A model generated the notes under the pieces. The model saw only the letters and a program-made list of their open reading frames with translations, made no database searches and was not told where the DNA came from. From Cellulophaga algicola DSM 14237 (GTDB lineage Bacteria; Bacteroidota; Bacteroidia; Flavobacteriales; Flavobacteriaceae), in assembly GCF_000186265.1 (NCBI RefSeq), contig NC_014934.1, forward strand, positions 3,596,001 to 3,660,000: 64,000 bases of DNA. Reading direction: 5' to 3'. Position 1 is the first letter of the stretch. The number at the start of each line of letters is the position of its first letter. The position numbers and the translations under genes were made by a program. This document shows, in pieces, positions 42,560 to 49,440 of this stretch.

Positions 42560-43327
42560 TTAATTTAAGATCTTTTCAATGAGTTGCCAGTTTAGTTCCT
42601 GAGCATAATCTAGCGCTGTTTTATTGGTTTTAGATTTTATGTTTTTATCTGCTCCTAATTCTAATAAAATTTCAATCGTAGTCACATTTCCGGCTATTGC
42701 TTCCCTATGCAATAGACTAAGCCCGTTTTCATCCTGTACTGTTAATTCATTAGGATTTTCTTTGATAAAGCTGCGTAAGTTATCTCCCATATTTTTACTC
42801 ATAGGGTGCTCAATTAAATTTTCAGGATGCTCTTTTTGTTGGTAAACAAGAAGAATATCATCAAAATCTCCAAAATTTAAACCCCAGGCATTATCGTGTT
42901 TCTCTCGCTCTAAAGCATCCATTTCAGAACGCATGGCATGGATGGTAAAACCTCCATAGGTTTTTTCTTGAATAGACAGCATCCAATCTCCTATTTCATT
43001 AATTTTTTTCGTAACAAGATCTCCTTTTGAAACATTAGTGAGTTGGTGTGGTTCATTTACTAATTCTCCGGTGATATAGGCTCCATCAAAATTTAGATTG
43101 TTAACCCACATGTGTTCTACAGTAGGTTCTTTTTTTTCTGCAAATTGTTGTGTGAACGCTACTTTAATCATAGCAAAATCATGAGCAGGAACAATTCTTC
43201 TAGCTTCCCAATACAGTTCTCTCCAAAAAAAATTAAAAGTCTCTTGAGCCTTTAAATTTGCCTCTCTCATTTTTTTATTTTGCTCGATATAAAAAATAGT
43301 TTGCTTTTTTTCTTTGTTATCGTCCAT
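42560..43327 (-). CDS. DUF2314 plus ankyrin-repeat protein
   Basis: 255 residues. The DUF2314 domain (about 45-110) has EHMWVNNLNFDGAYITGELVNEP and KGDLVTKKINEIGDWML, typical of YegJ-like proteins. Two ankyrin repeats end the protein (about 190-255: ENGLSLLHREAIAGNVTTIEILLELGAD; KTNKTALDYAQEL). There is no signal, so it is cytoplasmic. DUF2314 and ankyrin domains are both frequent in immunity proteins of polymorphic toxin systems. It forms a two-gene unit with the DUF6882 gene. Confidence 0.82.
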   Translation of the reverse strand: MDDNKEKKQTIFYIEQNKKMREANLKAQETFNFFWRELYWEARRIVPAHDFAMIKVAFTQQFAEKKEPTVEHMWVNNLNFDGAYITGELVNEPHQLTNVSKGDLVTKKINEIGDWMLSIQEKTYGGFTIHAMRSEMDALEREKHDNAWGLNFGDFDDILLVYQQKEHPENLIEHPMSKNMGDNLRSFIKENPNELTVQDENGLSLLHREAIAGNVTTIEILLELGADKNIKSKTNKTALDYAQELNWQLIEKILN

Positions 43328-43427
43328 TAGATTTTTTTTTAAAGTAGTCGAATTGTTAGGTATACTAAACTTTTAAAAGATAGTTTTGGTATAAAAAAGA
43401 TATAGATTAATTAGAAGATATATTTGT

Positions 43428-43464
43428 TTTAAAAAAAGCCTTGTAGTTGTTTTTACAAGGCTTT
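43428..43464 (-). terminator. Rho-independent terminator
   Basis: AAAGCCTTGTA (43435-43445) pairs with TACAAGGCTTT (43454-43464) and is followed on the minus strand by a T run. It ends the two-gene unit 43497-44371. Confidence 0.88.
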
Positions 43465-43496
43465 ATTTAATCCTTATCATGCTATGAACATAGCAT

Positions 43497-43949
43497 TTAA
43501 TTTTTAGAAATATTATATTTCATGGTAGCCATAATAGGTTCAAAAAAGACAGTCTCTTGAGACACAATTCTTTTTTGTACAATAGTATATGGGAAGGTCG
43601 TATATTCAGGATTTTCATGACGTATGCAGATCTCTTGTCCATACTCATCGGTAATATGCTTCCAATCTGATTTAAACTCAGTATTTAAAACCTCACCATA
43701 AGCGCTACCTAACGCAAGTTCAATCATTTTTTTATTTGGCCTTTCTAAAGTGCTAGAGTTAAAGCTATCACTATCTTCTATATATGCAGTTTCATCTGCT
43801 AACCAAAGTGCAAAAACTTGTGATAGTAAAGTAGCGGTAAATGTGCCTTCAAATTCCGGCACATATTTTTTACAAATAGAATAGGCTAAATCTGAATATA
43901 ATGCTATAACATTATATTCATCTTCCGTTAAGTCTCTAAGAGTCGTCAT
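43497..43949 (-). CDS. DUF3806-like protein
   Basis: 150 residues, cytoplasmic. LALGSAYGEVLNTEF, WKHITDEYGQEICIRHEN and FPYTIVQKRI match the DUF3806 pattern of a small alpha/beta protein. The function is unknown; members are seen near immunity-like genes. It follows the gene at 43961 by 11 bases in the same direction, so the two are likely expressed together. Confidence 0.7.
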   Translation of the reverse strand: MTTLRDLTEDEYNVIALYSDLAYSICKKYVPEFEGTFTATLLSQVFALWLADETAYIEDSDSFNSSTLERPNKKMIELALGSAYGEVLNTEFKSDWKHITDEYGQEICIRHENPEYTTFPYTIVQKRIVSQETVFFEPIMATMKYNISKN

Positions 43950-43960
43950 CCGGCCTAATT

Positions 43961-44371
43961 TTATAAATTATTCTCTAACAAATCTATAAGTACATTTGTT
44001 CTACTGTCTACATCAGGTGCATTACTAACCGGACAGTGGTTTATTTCTAAAATACCATCTACAAACGTAAACGCATTTTTAGGATTGTGGTGGTTATCTC
44101 TGTTCACAATAACAATCTTTTTAAGTCCTTCTTTTAAGGCTTCTTTCCCCATGTCATCTGCTGTAATTGCAGTAAATGCCTCTATAAGCGGTTGAAAATA
44201 AATTTTAGGATAGGTCTCCATATATAAATGCATAAAACGGTTTTCAAATAAAGTATCCCATTCTATTTCTAAGGGTGCGTCAAAACCTGCAGCTTTAATT
44301 AGTTGTTCTTTTAAGGCAGGAAATTGTTCGTCTTGAAATTGCTTTGTAATTTTTTTCTCTTTAAGTCCCAT
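43961..44371 (-). CDS. Uncharacterised small cytoplasmic protein
   Basis: 136 residues, no signal or membrane helix. The C-terminal half KKIVIVNRDNHHNPKNAFTFVDGILEINH and DVDSRTNVLIDLLENNL resembles small proteins found among bacterial immunity-like clusters, but I cannot name a family. It is the first gene of a two-gene minus-strand unit ending at the terminator near 43450. The gap of 383 bases upstream separates it from a pseudogene on the other strand. Confidence 0.65.
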   Translation of the reverse strand: MGLKEKKITKQFQDEQFPALKEQLIKAAGFDAPLEIEWDTLFENRFMHLYMETYPKIYFQPLIEAFTAITADDMGKEALKEGLKKIVIVNRDNHHNPKNAFTFVDGILEINHCPVSNAPDVDSRTNVLIDLLENNL

Positions 44372-44754
44372 ATTGATTTATTTTTTAATTCTTATTTATG
44401 TTGAGACTCTAAAATTATATGAAATACTAATATATTTATAAACGGTTTTATAAACGTTGTTTTTTGTTTTAAATCCGCTTAATACTAATTTTGAACTATA
44501 CCAAAAACTAGGGTTTAGCTGTTGTTTACTTTTAATAAAGCTCGAATTAATTTATAGGAAAGGGTATAGTTATCGTATTAAAGAATATAATAGTTACGTT
44601 GTTAAGCTTTTCTATACGACTAGAATTTAGTTTAAAAATTTTGACTTTAGTGTGAAAAGCGCGAATATAAAACAGATGGTAGCATTTGTAAAGAAGGCTC
44701 TCTTTTTGTGTAAAGCACTTTTATATTGGTGTTGCTAAACTAAAAAAAATAAAC
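44372..44754. other. 383-base gap with a short direct repeat
   Basis: TTTATAAACG occurs at 44435-44444 and 44447-44456, 12 bases apart, just upstream of the minus-strand gene at 44371. No gene was found. The last 50 bases resemble the leader of the intact gene at 45805, so the duplication reaches upstream of the pseudogene. Confidence 0.5.
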
Positions 44755-45198
44755 ATGGACTATACAAAAATGGGAGAGGAGATAGCTACATATGCAGCCT
44801 TTGAATGAACATATAAAATAGAAGTAACAGAAAAAAATACATCCAAAAATTAGAATTGAGAACGTTTTTTTTGTCTATGACTAGCCAGATGATGAGGAAG
44901 GTGCCAGCACAAGTATTCCTGTTAGAAGCATACTTTAGAGGATAAAAAATATGAAATAGGTACTGCACATAATTTTTAGGATTATAATGTTAAGGCGTAT
45001 CACATAAATAATTATGATGAATATATCTCTGATATTTATCCCTTACTAGTAAAAAGAGCGTTAGAAATTTCTAAAGAAAAAAAAGAAGATGTGTTGGGTC
45101 TTTCGCTTTCGGAAGTAATTCCTTTTGATACGCAAGAAACTAATGTAAAAAGATGGACAAATGAAGCTTTGAAAAGGTATACCATAGAGACTATTTAA
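44755..45198 (+). pseudogene. Decayed copy of the gene at 45805
   Basis: This stretch aligns base by base with 45805-46260: ATGGACTATACAAA at the start, CTATGACTAGCCAGATGATG for the intact CTATGACTGGCCAGACGATA, GAAATTTCTAAAGAAAAA and CCTTTTGATACGCAAGAA near the end, and the same GAGACTATTTAA/GATACTATTTAA finish. In the frame of the ATG it has TGA at 44806, TAG at 44851 and TGA at 44857; a Trp codon has become TAG; and there is a small deletion with frameshift in the middle. It cannot make the protein. The intact downstream gene at 45219 follows 20 bases later. Confidence 0.9.
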
Positions 45199-45218
45199 TA
45201 AAGATAAAATTTACATTC

Positions 45219-45641
45219 ATGTTAGAAAATTTAATAGTAGAAAGCTTAGAAGAGTTACCTCTTTTATTTAATAAAAATTATATAGCATTTATTGCAGAAA
45301 AGACTAGAAGTATTACAGTAGATGATCAAGAATTTACCTTGTATACCGCAGAAGAACTTAGCGCTAAAATTACTATAGATGGGTTGGTGGTAAGTAACGT
45401 ATATGCATTAAAAGGGTATGTGAAAACAATAAAAGAATTTTTAGGTCCTAATACGATGGATCAAAAAGGAAATCAATTTTCGATGTTAATGCTTGCAGCA
45501 AGTAAGGTTATAGGGCATGACAATGGCAATCTCCTATTTTTAGATGCACATGATAGTAAAAGTATTTATATTTTTCATCCAGATGGGGGAGACCTTACCA
45601 AAACTAAATTGAAATTAAATACCATTATAAAAAATGCATAG
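45219..45641 (+). CDS. SUKH/SMI1-KNR4-like small protein
   Basis: 140 residues, cytoplasmic. The C-terminal segment IGHDNGNLLFLDAHDSKSIYIFHPDGGDLTK resembles the late strands of SMI1/KNR4 (SUKH) proteins, and VSNVYALKGYVKTIKEFLG could be the preceding helices; the N-terminal part is shorter than in the full family. SUKH proteins commonly neutralise polymorphic toxins. It lies between two broken genes (44755 and 45643) yet is itself intact, which suggests selection to keep it. The assignment is tentative. Confidence 0.6.
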   Translation: MLENLIVESLEELPLLFNKNYIAFIAEKTRSITVDDQEFTLYTAEELSAKITIDGLVVSNVYALKGYVKTIKEFLGPNTMDQKGNQFSMLMLAASKVIGHDNGNLLFLDAHDSKSIYIFHPDGGDLTKTKLKLNTIIKNA

Positions 45642-45642
45642 T

Positions 45643-45737
45643 AATTTACTACAAAAGTAAGAAGCCTTATAGATAAACCGTTAAAGGAGCATTTCTCTTT
45701 GTTTTTAAAAGCTTAATAGCACATACAAAACGATGCG
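45643..45737 (+). pseudogene. Internally deleted remnant of the gene at 46319
   Basis: AATTTACTACAAAAG-AAGAAGC-TTATA (45643-45674) matches the start of the gene at 46319, and from about 45671 the sequence continues with ATAGATAAACC...CATTT-TCTTTGTTTTTAAAAGCTT, matching that gene about 240 bases further in. The middle is missing, and stop codons follow. It completes a decayed copy of the two-gene module whose intact version is 45805-47128. Confidence 0.8.
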
Positions 45738-45804
45738 TAGCACTTATAAAAGAAAATTAAAAATATAGATATACAACCCTACATTAGTTCTTAAAAAAAA
45801 TAGA

Positions 45805-46260
45805 ATGGATTATACAAAGACAGTAGATGGAATCTGTAAAGGTGGAGGCTTTGAAATAACGCACAAAATAGAAGTTACCAAGAAAATTACACCTAAAATT
45901 AGTATTGATGATGCTCATTTTTTAATCTATGACTGGCCAGACGATAAGGAAGGTGCCAATACAACTATTGCTATAAATTTGACTTATTTTTTTATTTTAG
46001 AAGATAAAAAGTATGAAATAGGTACTAAAAATACATTTTATGATTATGATGTTACAGCATATAAAAACACGCTAAAAAACTGGTATACTAACGATGTTTA
46101 CCCTTTAATTGTAAAAAGAGCTTTAGAAATTTCCAAAGAAAAATTAGAGGAGGAATTAGGGGTTTCTTTAACTAACATAGCTCCTTTTGATACACAAGAA
46201 GCCAAAGTAAAAAGACTCGCTAATAAAGCTTTAAAAAGCTGTTTGATAGATACTATTTAA
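45805..46260 (+). CDS. Uncharacterised protein, intact copy of duplicated module gene 1
   Basis: 151 residues, no signal or membrane segment. Notable segments are FLIYDWPDDKEGANTT (about 52-67), a hydrophobic strand NLTYFFILEDKKYEIGT, and a C-terminal helix-rich part from YPLIVKRALEISKEKLEEELG. I do not recognise the family. A decayed copy lies 1 kb upstream (44755-45198). It precedes gene 2 (46319) by 58 bases, and the same pairing is seen in the broken copy, so the two probably work together. Confidence 0.7.
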   Translation: MDYTKTVDGICKGGGFEITHKIEVTKKITPKISIDDAHFLIYDWPDDKEGANTTIAINLTYFFILEDKKYEIGTKNTFYDYDVTAYKNTLKNWYTNDVYPLIVKRALEISKEKLEEELGVSLTNIAPFDTQEAKVKRLANKALKSCLIDTI

Positions 46261-46318
46261 ATAAGGAACACCATTAATTTGAAAAATAGGTAAAGTGAAA
46301 TTTAAATTACCGTATATC

Positions 46319-47128
46319 ATGGAAAACAATTTACTACAAAAGCAAGAAGCTTTATACCGTAATTTAAACTTTGCTGTAGCGATTAAAAAAGATAAGGTTG
46401 GTCTTATAACCCATTTTATTGCGAGTGAAAAGGAGGCTCGTGAAAATGATTTTCAAGGTCAATTTTATCCATCTTATCATTACGAGATTGATAAAGTAAT
46501 GAATACAAAAATGCTTAAAATTTTAGATGAAGATATTTTTTCTGCATTTTACTACAGACTTAAATTAGGCATTATAGATAAACCTTCAGAAAAACATTTT
46601 TCATTATTTTTAAAAGCTGTTGCGCATAATATAGCCGATAACGACTTAGAGAATACTTTTTTAAGCGGTACAAAAATGTATTTACTTTTTGGTATAAAAA
46701 ACAACGAAAATTCTGATGCTGTATATGATGTAATTTATGAAGATTATATAGCGATTTTAAAGTTTTTAAACCTTTGTAGTACCTACACCGCATATCCTAA
46801 TTTACGTAAAAAGAAAGACCGGTTTTTACCGTTCCTAGACAATGCTATTTTAATAACCAGGATAAAGGAAGGTATATCTTTTTATTTTGAGAGCAATTTT
46901 GTTACCGCAGGCTCATTGGTTTTATTGCTCTTAGCTACGGATAAAACATCCAAAGACAAATTACGTAATTTGAATGATAGTGCTTTAAAAAATGATGACG
47001 TTTGGTTATTGGGTAGTTTTTATAAAGATTTTCAGCAAACAGAAGCTAACAAAGAACTCTTGAACAATTTATATTCAAAATTTTCTAAAGAGTGGATAGA
47101 TGAATACCAAAAAAGAAATTGGGATTAA
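46319..47128 (+). CDS. Uncharacterised protein, intact copy of duplicated module gene 2
   Basis: 269 residues from the ATG at 46319 (MENNLLQKQEALY); a GTG at 46295 would add eight. It appears soluble and helix-rich, with LFLKAVAHNIADNDLENTFL (about 96-115) and FNLCSTYTAYPNLRKKKD-like basic stretches, and FVTAGSLVLLLLATDKTS as the only hydrophobic helix. No family was recognised. A short, internally deleted copy lies at 45643-45737. It ends 105 bases before a good terminator. Confidence 0.7.
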   Translation: MENNLLQKQEALYRNLNFAVAIKKDKVGLITHFIASEKEARENDFQGQFYPSYHYEIDKVMNTKMLKILDEDIFSAFYYRLKLGIIDKPSEKHFSLFLKAVAHNIADNDLENTFLSGTKMYLLFGIKNNENSDAVYDVIYEDYIAILKFLNLCSTYTAYPNLRKKKDRFLPFLDNAILITRIKEGISFYFESNFVTAGSLVLLLLATDKTSKDKLRNLNDSALKNDDVWLLGSFYKDFQQTEANKELLNNLYSKFSKEWIDEYQKRNWD

Positions 47129-47233
47129 AAGCTTACAATTTTTTAACAGGGTAAAGCTAGCTTCAATTAATCAGCGATATGAAGATAGTGTGGTTAAAGC
47201 AACAGAAACTTTTTAGCTGTGATACTACTTAAT

Positions 47234-47280
47234 GTTACCGCTAGCTATGACTAAGCATCCTAGCGGTAACTTTATTTTTA
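47234..47280 (+). terminator. Rho-independent terminator
   Basis: GTTACCGCTAG (47234-47244) pairs with CTAGCGGTAAC (47260-47270), 15-base loop, followed by TTTATTTTT. It ends the plus-strand module and separates it from the convergent gene at 47295. Confidence 0.9.
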
Positions 47281-47294
47281 GATAATTTTATTTT

Positions 47295-47915
47295 TCACTT
47301 GTCTAAAGGGATGGTACCTACAATACTCCCCTCTTTTATAACAAAGAGCATATTTGCTATTGGAGCATTCCCATAACTATCATCTTCCCAAGCGTTTTGA
47401 TGTAAATGCACAAAAGAGCTTAATAATTTTTCGCCTGCATCTCTAGAGATGACCATCATACATGTTCTTCTAGGAATAGTTACAAGCAACTCCTCTGAGT
47501 TTAGCATTTGATGCGCTTTTAGCATGTGGTTCGGAGATAAAATTCTTTCGCTAGAAAAATCCAGTCCGCTAGAGGTTAATACTTTATTTTCTAAGGCTTC
47601 TGAAAATTTAAACTCAGTAACATAGTCTTCTAAGTTTTGAAAAGCTTCTTCTAAAACTTTATTAGCATCCAGGGTTTCTAAATGCTTATGGGTTAAGAAA
47701 ATAAAATTATCAGGAGTATCATACCCGAAGCCTACTACAACTTTAGGGCTGTCTTCATCGCCAATTAAAGTAGATTTGATAGCTCCTGCTTTAAGGCCTA
47801 CCCAGTCTCCTGGTTTTAGGATAGGGTATATTTTATGCTGACCACTTTCTGTCTGTTTTACAATTTTTTCAATTTCTTCGTTGGTATTTTTGCTTCCTGA
47901 AATTGTAGTACTCAT
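47295..47915 (-). CDS. Uncharacterised cytoplasmic protein
   Basis: 206 residues, no signal or membrane helix. KPGDWVGLKAGAIKSTLIG (about 34-52), VVVGFGYDTPDNFIFLTHKHLE and RRTCMMVISRDAGEKLLSSFVHLH are the more structured segments. The C-terminal part resembles DUF1444/YtpQ-type proteins weakly; I would not rely on that. It is a single-gene unit on the minus strand beside the duplicated module and the SIMPL gene. Confidence 0.65.
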   Translation of the reverse strand: MSTTISGSKNTNEEIEKIVKQTESGQHKIYPILKPGDWVGLKAGAIKSTLIGDEDSPKVVVGFGYDTPDNFIFLTHKHLETLDANKVLEEAFQNLEDYVTEFKFSEALENKVLTSSGLDFSSERILSPNHMLKAHQMLNSEELLVTIPRRTCMMVISRDAGEKLLSSFVHLHQNAWEDDSYGNAPIANMLFVIKEGSIVGTIPLDK

Positions 47916-47984
47916 TTTTTATTTATTTTATTGTTTATAACAAATTTAAGGGTGCCTGCATCGCTTTTTATCACGGTATTCCGC

Positions 47985-48032
47985 TATTTTAAAAAATAAT
48001 ATAAAACGGAATATGGCCTATGCTATTCCCGT
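47985..48032 (-). terminator. Possible terminator of the SIMPL gene
   Basis: On the minus strand AACGG-G-AATA pairs with TATTCCGTT with one bulge across a 10-base loop, followed by TTTATATTATTTTTT. It begins 27 bases after the stop at 48059. Confidence 0.5.
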
Positions 48033-48058
48033 TATCTATTTGACGGGTAGGCATTATA

Positions 48059-48790
48059 TTAGTCTACTTTGTATACCAATTTCATAGTAATTGAAGCTGT
48101 TTTTTCTCTTGAACTTGTATTAAAAGTTCCTCCCCAAGAATAATCTTCTCCAGAGTTTTGACCTGTGATTTGAAAAATTCCCATTTTAGCAGATTCTAGA
48201 TTGCTTAAATCTCCTCCAGAAAATTCAGCTATGTTTTCTGCTCGTACTCTTGCGTCTTCTGTAGCTTTAGAAATCATCTCAATCTTTAGGTCTGCAAGTT
48301 TTGTGTAATAGTATCTAGGAGCTTCTGAATAAAACTGAACGCCTTGGTTTAATAATTCGGTAATTTCTCTAGATACTTTTTCAATCTTATCAACTTCATT
48401 AGATTCTATTTGTACCGCTTGTGTTAGTGTATACCCTACAAACTCTTCTCCAGCATATTCACCATTAGCGTTGTACAAATTTTTTGTTTTTTGATTTGTT
48501 TTCACCGCACTATAGATCAGCTCTTCGGTTTTAATTCCCATTTTTTTTAAATAACTATTTATAGTCGCTTTGTTTTGCTCCAAGTTTACATAGGCTTGTT
48601 TAAGATCTTCATCTTCTGCATTAAAACTACCTTCCCAAACAATAAGGTCTGAGGAAAAATCTGTTTTCCCTAATCCGGTAACTTGAATTTTACCATCTAC
48701 TTTGGCTCTGTCTGTATAGGCTTTTCCTAAGAAAATTGAAGCCACAACGATGGCTATTCCAAAAATTAAAGCACTTGTATATTGTTTCAT
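48059..48790 (-). CDS. SIMPL-domain (DUF541) protein
   Basis: 243 residues. One N-terminal transmembrane helix (about 6-24, ALIFGIAIVVASIFLGKAY), then the SIMPL domain: GKIQVTGLGKTDFSSDLIVWEGSF, VGYTLTQAVQIESNEVDKIEKVS, and KATEDARVRAENIAEFSGGDLSNLESAKMG near the C-terminus, each split by the usual helices. These proteins form periplasmic or membrane-anchored oligomers with roles in stress and cell envelope that remain vague. An (ATT)10 tract lies eight bases before the start codon and may tune translation. Confidence 0.88.
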   Translation of the reverse strand: MKQYTSALIFGIAIVVASIFLGKAYTDRAKVDGKIQVTGLGKTDFSSDLIVWEGSFNAEDEDLKQAYVNLEQNKATINSYLKKMGIKTEELIYSAVKTNQKTKNLYNANGEYAGEEFVGYTLTQAVQIESNEVDKIEKVSREITELLNQGVQFYSEAPRYYYTKLADLKIEMISKATEDARVRAENIAEFSGGDLSNLESAKMGIFQITGQNSGEDYSWGGTFNTSSREKTASITMKLVYKVD

Positions 48791-48798
48791 AGTATGTG

Positions 48799-48828
48799 AT
48801 TATTATTATTATTATTATTATTATTATT
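48799..48828. repeat. (ATT)10 trinucleotide microsatellite
   Basis: Ten perfect ATT units. On the minus strand they are AAT units ending eight bases before the ATG of the SIMPL gene, where an A/T-rich ribosome-binding region would be. Slippage would change leader length in 3-base steps without touching the reading frame. Confidence 0.95.
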
Positions 48829-48855
48829 TATTTTTTAATTGTTTAGACCTTGTTG

Positions 48856-49269
48856 CTACCAATAAGACCCTACTAAAAAGGTCATGCGTATAAAAGCAAC
48901 AACACTTTCATCTGTTAGCTTTAAAGGAGCTTCTAAATGGGTAACTTCATCTCCATCTACAAAAACAACAAATAAACCATCTTTAAAAGCGAGTATAACA
49001 TTGTCTATAGCTTCTTGTACTACGGCTAGATCTTTATTGGCTAAATCTCCAAAATCTACCTTCCCGCTTTCGGCTTGGTTTTGTATTTCTGCGGGGCTCA
49101 AAAAACCGACCACATTAACTTCTAGCCTTTTTTTATTAAAGGCTTCTACTTGTTTTTTTACACAAGCAATTAATAAATCTTCCAGATTTTTTGGTGTTTC
49201 TAGGAGTGTTAAAGGGACTTCTTTTACCTTTTTTTTACCAAGTCTTTTAAGTTGTAATGTGAGTTCCAT
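48856..49269 (-). CDS. Uncharacterised protein next to the DUF4132 gene
   Basis: 137 residues, cytoplasmic. KVKEVPLTLLETPKNLEDLLIACVKKQVEAFNKKR (about 14-48) is a strand-helix unit, VVGFLSPAEIQNQAESGKVDFG follows, and the C-terminus is VFVDGDEVTHLEAPLKL and VVAFIRMTFLVGSYW. I do not recognise a family by name, but the ubiquitin-like or small beta-grasp layout (LTLQLKRLGKKK start) is possible. It follows the giant DUF4132 gene by 171 bases that contain a structured repeat. Confidence 0.65.
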   Translation of the reverse strand: MELTLQLKRLGKKKVKEVPLTLLETPKNLEDLLIACVKKQVEAFNKKRLEVNVVGFLSPAEIQNQAESGKVDFGDLANKDLAVVQEAIDNVILAFKDGLFVVFVDGDEVTHLEAPLKLTDESVVAFIRMTFLVGSYW

Positions 49270-49284
49270 TTGTATGTTTTTTTT

Positions 49285-49370
49285 GCGTTAGGGATTGTCG
49301 TGGAAAGCCCACAGTGCGATAGCACGAGGACTTGCAACAAAAGCCCGACCTCGCCTAAGCGAGGTAACGC
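49285..49370. repeat. Structured extragenic palindromic element (REP-like)
   Basis: Outer arms GCGTTA (49285-49290) and TAACGC (49365-49370) enclose two hairpins: GTGC-GATA-GCAC (49314-49325) and ACCTCGC-CTAA-GCGAGGT (49348-49365). AAAGCCC is repeated at 49304 and 49340. It is GC-richer than its surroundings. I recall similar elements scattered between genes of marine Flavobacteriaceae; this is not verified. Confidence 0.65.
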
Positions 49371-49440
49371 CCTTGTTATACCAAATAAACATCTAATTTA
49401 TCATCAATAATTTTAAAATTTATTTGGTATTATTTAAACA

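Noticed and set aside
44786-44968. 60-codon minus-strand frame
   Set aside because: It is antisense to the decayed copy at 44755-45198, which explains the sequence better by direct alignment with 45805-46260.
48884-49291. 135-codon plus-strand frame
   Set aside because: Antisense to the 137-residue gene; its Ser/Thr/Lys-rich product is typical of a shadow frame of an AT-rich gene.
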